A stretch of DNA of 64,000 nt from contig CAXIPT010000010.1 in NCBI GenBank assembly GCA_964030475.1, forward strand, positions 573,947-637,946, written 5' to 3'. Numbering within the stretch: the first letter of the stretch is position 1; each line of letters opens with the position of its first letter. The notes beneath the pieces are model-generated. The model saw nothing but the letters and a program-made list of their open reading frames with translations. It searched no databases and was not told the origin of the DNA. Source of the DNA: Tethya wilhelma. Lineage: Eukaryota > Porifera > Demospongiae > Tethyida > Tethyidae. The translations under genes were made by a program, and so were the position numbers. Positions 46,712-58,832 of this stretch are shown here, in pieces.

Positions 46712-49700
46712 ATGACTACTAACTTAAAAGTGATTTTGTTTTTAGTTCCATTGGTGCTTGCATCTGCTAAGACCTACTATGTCACACCATCATCAAATAC
46801 CCCATGTCCTGAAGAAGGTATGCCTTGCTTCACTCTCTCCCAATATGCTAACAAACCTAATGACTACTTTGCCTCCAACACCACCTTGATATTTCTACAA
46901 GGGAACCATAACCTCGATTCGATATTAATCGTTCAAAATGTCTCATTTTTGGTTGTTACGTCTAATTCTAATACACTCTTTTGTTCTGATACAATGATAA
47001 GCTGCTATGAGTTTGCTCGGCTCAATTTTGAGTCAATCAATGTTATTAGCATGAGGGGAATAGCACTCTTAGGGTGTGTGAATAATGAGATCATCAGCGT
47101 TGATGAGCTTTCAGTGGAAAATTGCAGTTTTGATGGTCAGGGACGTAATGGAACTGGACTCAATATAGTTGAGGTGTCCACTGTCAACATTGAGAAAAGC
47201 TCTTTCTATTCCAATAGTGACAGGGCAATTGCTGTTCAAAATGCGACTCAATTTTTAATTTCAAATTGCAAGTTCCGAAACAATACTACCGGTAGAAATA
47301 TTACTGCACAAGGTGGAGCAGTGTATGCTAAGTCATGTCTCAATATCACTATAGTCAATAGTTCACTGAACAATAACACTGTGACTGAAGTCCAGTTTGG
47401 AGCTGGTGGAGCAGTGTTTGCCAGCGCATGTCGTATTCTCACTATAGTCAATAGCTTACTCAACAGCAACACCGTGACTGGAGTTCAGTTTGGATCTGGT
47501 GGGGCATTGTATACCTGGTCATGCAATAATATCACTATAGTCAATAGCTCATTCAACAGCAACACTCTTATTGGAGATCAGAGTGGAATGGGCGGAGCAG
47601 TATATGCTGAATTATGTTCTAATATCAACGTAAGAAATACTACAATGAACAACAACACAGCGACTGGAATTAAGACAGGGATTGGTGGAGCAATTTATGT
47701 TGCATCAAGTCCTATTATCACTGTAGTTAACACAACACTTAATCAAAACACTGTGACTGGAGACCAGAGTGGAACAGGTGGAGCAGTCTTTGCTGGGTTG
47801 TGTCCAAATATCAATGTAGTCGATAGCAAACTCAACAACAACATTGTTAGTGGATACCAGGTTAGTGGTGGAGCAATATTTGCTTGGTCGTCTCCTAACA
47901 TCACCATAGTCAATACTACACTGAATAACAACAGTGTGACTGGAGATCAAGATGATTTGGGAACAGTATATACTGAGTCATATGTCACAACATTACATTA
48001 GTCAATTGCACTCTCAACAGTAACAGATCAACAGGAGATCATGTTTTAGGTATCGGTGGCGGCGGAGCAGTGTATGCTAAGTATAGTCAAAATATCAAAA
48101 TAAGAAATACTACAATGAATAATAACACTGCAACTGGAGCTAAGGCAGGGGTTGGTGGAGCAATTTATGTTGCATCAAGTCCTAATATCACTGTAGTTAA
48201 CACAACACTTAATGACAACACTGTGACTGGAGACCAGAGTGGAATGGGTGGAGCAGTCCATGCTGAGTTCTGTCCTAATATCTATATAGTCGATAGCACA
48301 CTCAACAACAACACTGCTAGTGGATACGAGGTTAGTGGTGGAGCAATATTGGCTTGGTCGTCTCCTAACATCATCATAGTTAATACTATACTGAATGACA
48401 ACAGTGTGACTGGAGACCAGAGTGGAATGGGTGGAGCAGTCTTTGCTGAGTCCTGTCCAAATATCAATGTAGTCGATAGCACACTCAACAACAACACTGC
48501 TAGTGGATACAAGGTTAGTGGTGGAGCAATATCTGCTAAGTCGTCTCCTAACATCACCATAGTCAATACTATACTGAATAACAACACTGTGACTGGAGAT
48601 TATGCTGGGTCGGGAACAGTTTATACTGAGTCATGTCACAACATTACAATAGCCAATTGCACTCTCAACAGTAACATAGTAACTGGAGATCAGTTTGAAA
48701 GTGTCAGTGCTGGCGGAGCAATGCACGCCAGGTCCTGCTTTAATATCACTATAGTCAGTAGCACACTCAACAGCAACACTGCTAGTGGAGAGTTGGCTGG
48801 ATTGGGTGGAGCAGTGTTTGTTGAGTCTAGTCACATTATCAAAATAGAAAATACTAAACTAAACAACAATATTGCAATTGGAAATAAGACAGGGGGTGGT
48901 GGAGCAATTTACACTGGATTTTGTTCTAATATCACTGTAGTTTATACCATATTCAATAACAACATTGTGACTGGAAATCAGGAAGGATTGGGTGGAGCAC
49001 TGTATGCCTGGAAAAGTACTAATACTGCTATAGTCAATAGCACACTACATAACAACACTATAATTGGAGTCAAAAGAGGGCTTGGTGGAGGAGTGTTTGC
49101 TAACACAAGTCCAAATATCACCATAGTCAATAGTTCACTCAACAAAAATGCTGCCACTAGTAGTCAGATCGGATCTGGTGGGGCAGTGAATGCTCAGTCA
49201 TCCAATATAACTATAGTTAATAGCTCACTCAATAACAACACTGTGACTGGCGAAAAAGCATTTGGTGGAGCAGTTGCTATTGAAAACACTATACTCACAC
49301 CACATTCCATTCATAATTGCTCTTTCAGTAAAAACAATGGAAAACAAGGTTCGGTTTTTTACTTTGTTTTCGTAGTCTTAAAAAGTGGTTCACTTATTAT
49401 CAACAATAATAACCTAGAAACGCCTCGACCTAGCCTGAGTGTAATTCATGCTATTAAGAGCACATTATTTTTTTCTGGCAATATTACTGTTTCAAACAAT
49501 TGTGGATCATTGATGTTTTACTCCAGCAACGTGACATTTACGGGCTACACTAACATAGACAATTCGAATTCACCAAAAGAAGGAGGAGCAATTAATGCTT
49601 TTCAAAGTGAGATAGTCTTCAAGGGTAAAGTCAGCCTCATGTACAACAGAGCCATCCGAGGAGGAGCTATTGCAGCTACAGAAAGTAAAATTTATGTTCA

Positions 49701-52700
49701 TGATAATGTTACAATATCTAACAACACAGCATCAGAATCTGGAGGAGGCATCTATGCCTACCAGAGTGAACTCAACTTCAACAAATGGATTATAATAAGT
49801 AGAAATCATGCAGGCATAAGAGGTGGAGGGATCCATGCTATTAGTTCAACAACAAAACTGACTAAAGAATCCCAAACTTATTTTGTTGGCAATCATGCTG
49901 AGAGAGGAGGTGGAATGTGTTTAGAAGGAAATGCTAAAGTTTACCTACTAAAGAGTTGGGTAGAATGTGATAACATTAGTGTGCACATGTTTTATTTATG
50001 CAACACAACATGGATATCACTTAGCATCCAAAAAAACACCGCCAACTATGGAGGAGCTGTGTATGTTAGTGATGACACAGCTTTTACTACATGTTATGCT
50101 ACTCCTTCAAGTAATGAGACTACCATCTATAATGAATGCTTTATTCAACAACTGCAACAACTGGAAGATGTAATTCTTACACACACAGTGAAATCAGATT
50201 TGTTTCCCCTATTGAATCATACTAATCATCGCAATACATACTTCACAGGCAATTCAGCAACAGTAGCTGGAGATATACTTTATGGTGGTCTACTGGACAG
50301 GTGTGGAGTAAGTCCTTATGCTGAGACACTGTATAGTGCACATAACAACAAAATTATATCGGGCCTATTATACATGCTTAACATAACCAATCTTGATGAG
50401 AACACACAAGATTTCAAATCAACAAAAGTAATATCATCAGATCCAGTTCGCATTTGTTTTTGCAGAGACAATCAACCAGACTGTAGCTACCATCCTCAAC
50501 CCAAAAACGTTAGAAAAGGTGAAAGATTTACAGTGTCACTTGTTCCAGTTGACCACATCAACAACACAATAGCAATCAGTACCACTGGTGTACCTATCAT
50601 ACATGCATATGTATCAGTAGAGGCAGAACTTGGTGAGGGGGAGTCTATTCAACAAACTAATGGAGATGGTAGTTGTACAGAGTTGACCTATAGCATTTTC
50701 TCTCCACACAACTCTGAGGAGCTTCATTTTTATGTTGATGGTCCATGCAAAGATGCAGGCATATCCATAGCAAATCTCACAGTGAATTATGCACTATGTC
50801 CAATCGGATTCACTGAGAACAATTTAGGTTGTGAATGTGATCCCATACTCTATCCTGAATACATATCAGACTGTGATATTGACACTGAAAGAGTCCAACG
50901 AAAAGACAATGTCTGGTTTGCGTACACTGATCACCAACGCTATGTACTACACAAATATTGTCCCTTTGACTACTGCCATCAATCAAATAAAAATACATCC
51001 GTCAATTTGAACATTAAGCATGGTGCTGATGATCTGTGTTCATTTAACCGTTCAGGAAAGCTTTGTGGATCATGTGAGGATGGTCTCAGTCTCTCTCTTG
51101 GTAGTTCACGTTGCAGGCCATGTTCTAACAACTGGCTTGGACTATTGTTTGTCTTTGCTCTAGCTGGTCTAGCATTAATAGTTTTTATTCTCAAAATAAA
51201 CTTTGTGGTAGCAGAGGGAACTCTAAATGCTTTGATCTTGTATGCCAACATCTTTGCCGCAAATCGTGCCATTTTCTTTCCACGTGATGAAACAAAGATA
51301 CTTTCAGTTTTCATTGCTTGGCTAAACCTTGACTTTGGATTTGAGACTTGTTTATACGATGCCATGGATGGCTATGCTAACACCTGGTTACAACTAGCAT
51401 TTCCACTCTACATTATTTCATTAGTTGCTGCAATTATCATCATTAGTGATCACTCCACAAAGTTTGCAATGCTCTTTGTTGGAAAGAATCCAATACAAGT
51501 ACTGGCTACTCTTATCCTTCTCTCCTATACAAAGCTCCTTCGTACAATCATAGCAGCATTGCAATTTACAACACTCAGGTACTCTGATGGTTCTCATGAA
51601 TTGGTGTGGCTGGTTGATGCCAATATCCCATACCTCAGTCCAAAGCACATCCCTCTCTTCATCACAGCTCTTGTCATAGTCCTAGTTGGTGGAGCATTCA
51701 CTTTCATACTCTTTGCTTGGCAGTGGCTCGTTTACTGTCCTAACAGAGGACCTTTGAAATGGATCATTGGAAATGGAAAATTCATTGCTTTCATAGATGC
51801 TTATCACAATCCCTACAACAGCGACCATCGATATTGGATTGGACTGCTACTGTTTATTCGAGTCATCTTGTATCTAATATCAGCAGCGAATGTTCTTGGA
51901 GACCCTCGAGTTAACCTTCTCAGTATAGCTTTAGTACTCAGTGGCATTCTAATATTTGAGAACACAATCACAAGATGGAAATGTAGCAAAGTACACAAAA
52001 AGGCGCATAATTACATTTTGGATAGCATTTCTTTTTCCAATCTTATTGGCCTAAATGTTGCTACGTTATTCATTACAAATGATGAAAAGACCCAAAATCT
52101 AGTCGCTTACGTCTCAACTAGTGTAGCTTTTGCTACCTTTTTGGCTATTCTTGTATATCATGTTAACAAATTCATTCTCAAAGAGCAATTCCAAAAGATA
52201 ACCTCAAAACTCCAAGCGCTATATATACTAGGAAGAAACAGTCCATCCCCTGAAAATAATTCACCATCGAATTCTCCTGTGAATGAGGAATCAATGCCAG
52301 TCAGTGAGACTGAAGTCAACGCTCTCCCAGAACACTTGGATACCATTTCTTTAATAGAAATGGAGGATGTGAGTGAATTAGCTGGTGAGCCAACTATAGC
52401 AGAACCAAACACTTTCAGATTCACCAATTCATCTCAACTATTACCACAAATTGATCATCCTCCAACCACCACTGCCGCAAACACTCAATTAGTTGAAGTC
52501 GAGTCACCAACACGCATCTCACAGGATGAAATAAATCAGGAGAGAATCAACCAGGAGAAGGACTCTACTTTGCTTGATAATAGTATGAATAGCTCATCAC
52601 TAAGTGAAATCAATTCTCTATCCCAATATAACAATAATACTCCCATTGAAATCGAACTATCCACCTCAGATCAATGGCCCACAATGAAAACTAGTATTGA

Positions 52701-52755
52701 TCTGGAAGATGACTACCAATCAGAGGAAGACGAACAAACTCCTCTACTGCCTTAA
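46712..52755 (+). CDS. Beta-helix ectodomain plus polytopic membrane domain (gene D), with 2-bp frameshift
   Basis: The signal peptide (ILFLVPLVLASA) and Cys cap (PCPEEGMPCFTLSQYA) lead into about 20 tandem 36-37-residue repeats of the form GGA-x-x-A...NITIVNS-x-LNNNTVTG. GGA/F-x-x-N beta-helix units follow, then a Cys-rich juxtamembrane block (SSDPVRICFC, CPFDYC, NRSGKLCGSC). From about 51,130 come some eight to ten membrane segments containing LNALILYANIFAANRAIFF and VLATLILLSYTKLLRTIIAA. A Ser/Glu-rich cytosolic tail of about 180 residues ends EDEQTPLLP. The frame breaks at 47980-47983, where gagtcatatgtcac replaces the gagtcatgtcac of a sister repeat at 48635. Without the extra two bases the frame is continuous for about 2,013 residues. 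It could be a sequencing error, an allele or a true pseudogene. It is probably a surface receptor or adhesion protein; function unknown. Confidence 0.8.
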
Positions 52756-53932
52756 TTGAAATGGCAGGAAAAGTTATAGTAATAAATTCATACTAGTATA
52801 CATCAGAAAACTTGTTTATAATATAATTATCACAACTCACATGTATGCATATACATGGTCAATTGGAATAGCCTACAAAAACACTTATATACAGAAAATT
52901 AAAATAACACTCACACACAATATTGTTAACTTGTATATAGTTACACATATAAATGATTACTTTAATTGTTAGCACTTTTTCAATTTAACACAGAAGTTTA
53001 GCTATAACATTAAAGTTTCTGTATACAAATAACAATATACTGTTACAATCATAGCTATATTATTTCATGTGTGCTACATCATTCAGCATTTCTGTAGAGC
53101 TAGAGGCCTATAACTTCTTAATTCACTAATACATATTACATAGACAGGGTGTTTCATATGATGCAGCTAAGTATATATCTATCAAGCTAACCTTAGTGCA
53201 TGCAAGAAGCTAGTATATAATGCATCAACCCAATACAAAACACCAACGAGATAATTATACTAACTGCATGCATGGCTGATTAAACCTTTCATGACTTAAA
53301 TTCTAAGTATCTGGTTGGAACATGAGTATACATCACATTAATGGATGTGAATCACATGCATGGGCAAATCATTTTGATGAACTAATTTGAAATAATATGC
53401 ATATGTATTTAGATATAAACAACAATGCAATGCAATGTGCATGGGTATACTCAGTCTGACAATTCATTAGATTTCTCCTTGCATAAGTATTATATATACT
53501 ACACCACGTACTGCATGTATATACCATATGGATAATCTTATAGTTCTACTGAAACTGGATAGTTATAAACTTTAGTTTTTCCCAAAGTTTTGATTTAAGA
53601 TACTGATAACCTTTTATCTCAAATTAGATTAGCAAACTGAAAGTTGCAACTATAACATAAAGTGAAGCACTATAATATAGCCGCATGCATAGTGTAAATA
53701 CAAATAACAGCATGTATAATCATAATGCCATTGTGATAAAGTAAAAACAAGCACTGGCAGCTTACAAAAACACTTCGTCTACCTAGTCATCCATTGAGTA
53801 TCCATGATTAAGTGATTTCGATGATTGATCTGCCCATTGCTAGCTGCCAATCTTGTATATAATTATACACATGCAAGCTCTGCTAACAGAAGTATCGAAG
53901 TGCAATTATTTTTGGTATAGTGATATAATATT
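52756..53932. other. Intergenic, no feature seen
   Basis: AT-rich spacer between the two polytopic beta-helix genes, with many tatata and tgcatgca words. Nothing else could be supported. Confidence 0.45.
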
Positions 53933-53962
53933 ATGTGTCACATATATACAGAGATATATAGT

Positions 53963-56900
53963 ATGAGGTTAAAGATAGGCAATTTTGCGTCAGTTGTAGC
54001 ATGTGTTTGCTTAATAATATTGAAATTTGTGGGAGCTATAAATGAAAGTGGAACATACATCTATGTTCACTCTACAACTCTACAAGAAAATGAGTCAAAT
54101 GCAGCACTTTGCCCAACAAGTGAGTGTTACACTCTACAGGAAATTAGTGAAACACACACTTTTACATCCAATACAACACTTGTACTGCTGCCAGGGGTGC
54201 ATAGCATTACAACAAACACCTCACTCAACATAGAAAACGCTGAAAACATAGTTATCAGTGGATACGCAAATTCGGGAAACACAAATTCAGACCAGAAGGT
54301 CGACATACCAGTCATACAATGCTCAAGCTACCAAACGTTTATGGTTCACCTGAAAAACATTACAGGACTGTTATTGAGCAGGTTCGAAATGAATGATTGC
54401 TTTGGATATGGTCCAGAAGCCTTATTCAGTTATCCACAGTTTAATGATGCAATGCCCAAACAACAAAATATGAGCATATTTATTGGCGATTCGTCAAACA
54501 TAGTGATAGATGGTATTCAAGTGTACCATAGCAGTGGAGTCGGACTTTGGCTGAAGCAAGTTTATGGTAATGTAAGGATACAAAACTCTGCATTTTCGTA
54601 CAACATACAAGATTGTATGCTTGAATTGACTACATGGGACACCACATTATCAGCACTTGGTAACACATCGATTTTTCTCACTATTGCAAATACAGTGTTT
54701 AGCTTCAGCAAAGGCAATGCATATTTCTTAGGTGGCATCACAATTAGGATTGCTGCTGCACAGTTTCAAATTCACATAGACAATGTAATAGTGCAAAATG
54801 ATGATGTTGAAGGGGGCCTAATGTTAAATCTGGCAAGCAGTTTTGAAGCGACTTCACTGTTGGAAGTAAAAAGACTCAAAATATTGAGCTCCATAAACAA
54901 TAAAGGGAAGCTACTTAAATTCTATTCATTACTTGCCGATCAAGTCAACTGTATTCACTTTGGTGGGTTAAACTTTGAATCTTTGAGAGGAAGGATGAAT
55001 GTGAATATATCTGACAGCAATTTCACAGGTCCCAGCTCTTGTGTAACACTGATGTCATCAGGACACAGCTTTATAAAAATCCTCTTGAGCAAAACAAACT
55101 TTAGTTATGTTCACTGTCGATGCGGACCATTGAATATTGAAAAGGTATACGACATCACATTGCATGACGTAAAGACTGAGAATTCTCTCCAATCGCTCAA
55201 GATTAGGCAAAGTAACGTCACACTTGAAAAGAAATGCTCATTTGTACAAAATGGTGGTGGCCTTTTACTGATTGAAGGAAGCACTCTATTTGTTGGATAT
55301 TATAGTGACATTCAATTTAGAGATAATAAATGTTTAACTAGCCATATACACTGCCCTATTTTTGAAGCTGAAAGCTCGAGGATCGTGATATTTAAAACCA
55401 CTAGTGTAGTCTTTAGAAACAACACTGGAACTGATATTCTTGTTCTACATCAATCAAAACTCGTAATTCTTGGAAATACAAATTTAACTTTTGACAGTAA
55501 TTCAGGTAAAGATGGTGGTGCACTATCACTTTACGCTAGATCACAAGTTGAAATATGCACTGGGGATTTCTACGAGGAACACAGTTATTTTGATATTGAT
55601 GACTACTATTTTTACTATCCTCCACTTTTTAATGTCGAAGTTGGAAAGTGCATGTTTCAAAACAAGTACTTCTTATTTGTGAGCAACCATGCCATGGGAA
55701 AAGGTGGTGCAATATTTATCGACGATTCTTCCTATTACAGTCCACTTGTAGGCTTGGAGCAATCCCAACTGAATGCATTTGAAGCAGCATATGCTGACAA
55801 TACATTACTCATATATTTCATCAACAACACGGCTGACATTGCTGGTAGTGCTTTGTACGGAGGCTGGTTCATATACACTGAGTTGACCAATGATCACTTC
55901 AATGACACCCTGCATTTTGATGAACAAAATGATGACCTTTCTACTATCTCTTCAAATCCAGTACGTGTTTGTGTTTGCAACTCATCACTACCCGATTGTG
56001 ACGTCACTGAGTATCACATTGAGACGTTTCCAGGCCGAACAGTTCATGTCGATGTTGTTGCAGTCGGACAAAGATATGGAACGGTTCCTTCTATAGTACA
56101 TACAGAGTTAATGAGCAACAGAAACAACTCTGAAACGACTTTAAATGAAGGTAAATACATTCAAGAAGTTAACAGGAACTGTACTACTTTACGTTACGCC
56201 ATTTCATCAGTCAGAAAATTTGAAAAAATGATCCTAACAGTCGACAAAGAAAATACTCCAAATTTAGACAAATTGCAACAAAAAGTAAAAAGTAACTCTT
56301 TCCTGTTTGCAGAAATTGGTATACTCAAAGAGCAGTTGTCAGTATTAGTTACATTCAGTGACTGTCCTTTAGGATTTTCTCTCAATTTCACATCAAAAAA
56401 GTGCTCCTGCCATCCAATACTACACACGTACAAAATATTTGACTGTAATATTGATTTGCTAAAAATTATGAAACCCAGCGAAAAGTGGATTAATGCGACC
56501 TTTATCCACAACATTGAAAATGACACAGGAGTAATTATCAGCAATCACTGCCCATTCGACTACTGCAAGCAAAACTCATCACATGTATCACTCAATTTAG
56601 AAACCCCAGATGACCAATGCCAATTTAATCGTTCTGGAATTCTCTGCGGAGGTTGTATAAACAATTTTAGTCATGTACTTGGTTCATCAAAATGCAAAAA
56701 GTGCTCCAGTCTATGGACGATAGTATTGGTTCCAGTTATTGCCATAGTGGGTATAATTCTAGTCATCTCTATGCTTGGTCTGAATCTCACTGTTTCCACT
56801 GGGATGTTAAACGGTTTGATTTTGTATGCCAACATTGTTCAAGCTAACCACAACATTTTCCTCCGCCCAAACACATTTCTCGGCTACTTTATTGCATGGA

Positions 56901-57916
56901 TGAATTTGGATTTGGGCATCGAGATGTGCCTTTACAACGGACTTGATGCTTATGTCAAAACTTGGCTTCAATTCATTTTTCCCCTCTACATCTGGACCAT
57001 CATGATCATCCTCATTGCACTCAGTCGTCAATATGTCTTTGTTACAAGACTGTGTGGTTCCAATGTCGTGCAGGTATTAGCAACACTGTTCTTACTTTCA
57101 TACGCCAAACTTATTAGAACCATTATTACCATCTTTCAATTCACTACTCTTGTTTATCCGGATGGCTACAAAAGAAGGGTATGGCTTTATGATGGAAACG
57201 TGGACTACCTCAAAGGAAAGCATATCCCTCTCTTCATTGCTGGCCTCACAGTACTTCTCTGTCTATCAATACCATATACAGTTAGTTTACTTTTAATCCA
57301 GTGGCTAAGAAAATTTAACCATCTCAGACTGCTACGTTGGGTTGGTAAACTGAAGCCTCTCTTTGATGCCTACACAGGTCCATTCAAAGAGAAACATGTC
57401 TACTGGTTTGGAGTACTACTGCTAATCCGAGTGGCACTTTACCTAGTATTCTCCTTGAATGTATCTGGAAACACTTCATTGAACCTGATGGCTATTGGAA
57501 CAACAACACTATTTATCTTGTGCTATCTCGTATTAGTAGGTGGGGTATATGAATCAACACTGGCAAATATCGCTGATGCATCCTTCATGCTAAATCTGGG
57601 CATCGTGACAATGGGTGCTCATTTCTACAACAACCCACATGGAACAAGTACCATATCAGTTGGCACGGCTTTCTGCCAGTTCATCTTAATCGCTCTTTAC
57701 CACTTCTACTTGAGGATCACAGAAACAAAAAAGGGAAGACATTTAAATAAAAAACTACAGATAAAACTAAAGCAGATCTCAACACCAAAGAGAGTGGAAC
57801 TGATGAGAAATTACCTAACTCCAGAACCTCCTATTCGAACACACAGAGACATATCTCATTCATCCATTGAGTTAAAGGAACCATTATTGGCTGATGTAAT
57901 TCATGAGCAAAACTAA
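53963..57916 (+). CDS. Beta-helix ectodomain plus polytopic membrane domain (gene E)
   Basis: The frame is open from ATG 53933, but ATG 53963 puts a good signal peptide (ASVVACVCLIILKFVGA) first; from there it encodes 1,317 residues. The Cys cap (LCPTSECYTLQEI) is followed by a beta-helix region with fewer GGA repeats than gene D (DGGALSL, KGGAIFI). The same juxtamembrane block follows (SSNPVRVCVC, CPFDYCKQ, NRSGILCGGC), then from about 56,700 the same membrane domain as gene D: LNGLILYANIVQANHNIFL, WMNLDLGIEMCLYNGLDAY, VLATLFLLSYAKLIRTI. The tail is shorter and ends SSIELKEPLLADVIHEQN. It is intact and intronless. It shares the PLL-type tail motif with gene D. Surface receptor or adhesion role is inferred from architecture only. 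Confidence 0.85.
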   Translation: MRLKIGNFASVVACVCLIILKFVGAINESGTYIYVHSTTLQENESNAALCPTSECYTLQEISETHTFTSNTTLVLLPGVHSITTNTSLNIENAENIVISGYANSGNTNSDQKVDIPVIQCSSYQTFMVHLKNITGLLLSRFEMNDCFGYGPEALFSYPQFNDAMPKQQNMSIFIGDSSNIVIDGIQVYHSSGVGLWLKQVYGNVRIQNSAFSYNIQDCMLELTTWDTTLSALGNTSIFLTIANTVFSFSKGNAYFLGGITIRIAAAQFQIHIDNVIVQNDDVEGGLMLNLASSFEATSLLEVKRLKILSSINNKGKLLKFYSLLADQVNCIHFGGLNFESLRGRMNVNISDSNFTGPSSCVTLMSSGHSFIKILLSKTNFSYVHCRCGPLNIEKVYDITLHDVKTENSLQSLKIRQSNVTLEKKCSFVQNGGGLLLIEGSTLFVGYYSDIQFRDNKCLTSHIHCPIFEAESSRIVIFKTTSVVFRNNTGTDILVLHQSKLVILGNTNLTFDSNSGKDGGALSLYARSQVEICTGDFYEEHSYFDIDDYYFYYPPLFNVEVGKCMFQNKYFLFVSNHAMGKGGAIFIDDSSYYSPLVGLEQSQLNAFEAAYADNTLLIYFINNTADIAGSALYGGWFIYTELTNDHFNDTLHFDEQNDDLSTISSNPVRVCVCNSSLPDCDVTEYHIETFPGRTVHVDVVAVGQRYGTVPSIVHTELMSNRNNSETTLNEGKYIQEVNRNCTTLRYAISSVRKFEKMILTVDKENTPNLDKLQQKVKSNSFLFAEIGILKEQLSVLVTFSDCPLGFSLNFTSKKCSCHPILHTYKIFDCNIDLLKIMKPSEKWINATFIHNIENDTGVIISNHCPFDYCKQNSSHVSLNLETPDDQCQFNRSGILCGGCINNFSHVLGSSKCKKCSSLWTIVLVPVIAIVGIILVISMLGLNLTVSTGMLNGLILYANIVQANHNIFLRPNTFLGYFIAWMNLDLGIEMCLYNGLDAYVKTWLQFIFPLYIWTIMIILIALSRQYVFVTRLCGSNVVQVLATLFLLSYAKLIRTIITIFQFTTLVYPDGYKRRVWLYDGNVDYLKGKHIPLFIAGLTVLLCLSIPYTVSLLLIQWLRKFNHLRLLRWVGKLKPLFDAYTGPFKEKHVYWFGVLLLIRVALYLVFSLNVSGNTSLNLMAIGTTTLFILCYLVLVGGVYESTLANIADASFMLNLGIVTMGAHFYNNPHGTSTISVGTAFCQFILIALYHFYLRITETKKGRHLNKKLQIKLKQISTPKRVELMRNYLTPEPPIRTHRDISHSSIELKEPLLADVIHEQN

Positions 57917-58296
57917 CAAGTTTTAAAGAGTCTGCATAAAGTGTGACTAATACAGCTAATTATTGATGTGTGACTTAATTAGTTAAAGTTAATTGAGTGA
58001 CAACTTATTGTATTATTGTGACAGTCATGCATGGATTGTCAAAATGAGGTCTGACAATTCCCAAAATATTTACTAATAACAGGACATTGTTTTTGTATTA
58101 AAGAAAATGAAGACAGTTACAGTAAAGTTTATTATTTCTGAATGATTACAAATCATATTTGCCCCCCGTCTGCACACAATATACGAGACGAGTGTATTTA
58201 GGTATGCTCCAGAATTTTCCTGGAGCAGTAAGCTTTTTATAATCTTGGAATGCCCACGTATGCATGCAACCCCAACATGAAATATATGATGCTTAC
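57917..58296. other. 3' flank of gene E, no gene seen
   Basis: AT-rich sequence between the stop of gene E and the isolated ECM29 exon on the other strand. No further feature. Confidence 0.4.
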
Positions 58297-58419
58297 TTGA
58301 ACACAGGCAGGGAAACAGTTGGCAGCGTAGGTGGACTTCAATAGAAATGGCATCACTTGAAGTTTGACTCTGAGACTAGCAGGAGAGACATGATCTTCAG
58401 GGTTGGTGGGTGTTCTAGT
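58297..58419 (-). CDS. ECPAS: Isolated upstream exon of ECM29/ECPAS
   Basis: 123 bases (41 codons) are bounded by a CAG acceptor and a GTAAGC donor. They encode a segment with SPASLRVKLQVMPFLLKS and AANCFPACVQ. In animal ECM29 the equivalent segment directly precedes the one encoded at 30422-30337 ([17 protein letters not shown]). Both ends are phase 0, so the two exons join in frame. The intron between them would be 27,874 bp and contains the whole beta-helix cluster on the opposite strand. No exon further upstream could be found before the window end. Confidence 0.8.
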
Positions 58420-58832
58420 CTGCAGTGGAATACATGTAATAATTCAAGAACCTTGAAAATGAGCCTATGTAACAGGGAATATTAACATAATATAATTATG
58501 CTTAGATTCAGTGATTACTGCATGTATATCTCCAAATTTTCCACTTTTCCGTGAATTTAGTAATTGCATGGACTGTTACAGTTACTGTACTGCATATCAT
58601 GATAACTACATTGGCAAAATAATTTCAAAGATCATGATTCAATTATGAAATTAGCTCCAAACAACAGACAGAGAGACGCTTCACGATTTTTTGTGCTTCG
58701 AAAAATTTGGAGCTATATGATATTTTCTTATCAATATGCTATGTTCAAGGATGTGTTAAGGCCACTTGATAGCTACCATATTGACGGATTAAACTTTGCT
58801 CCTTACTAGCTTGTAAACCAACAACTCTTGGT

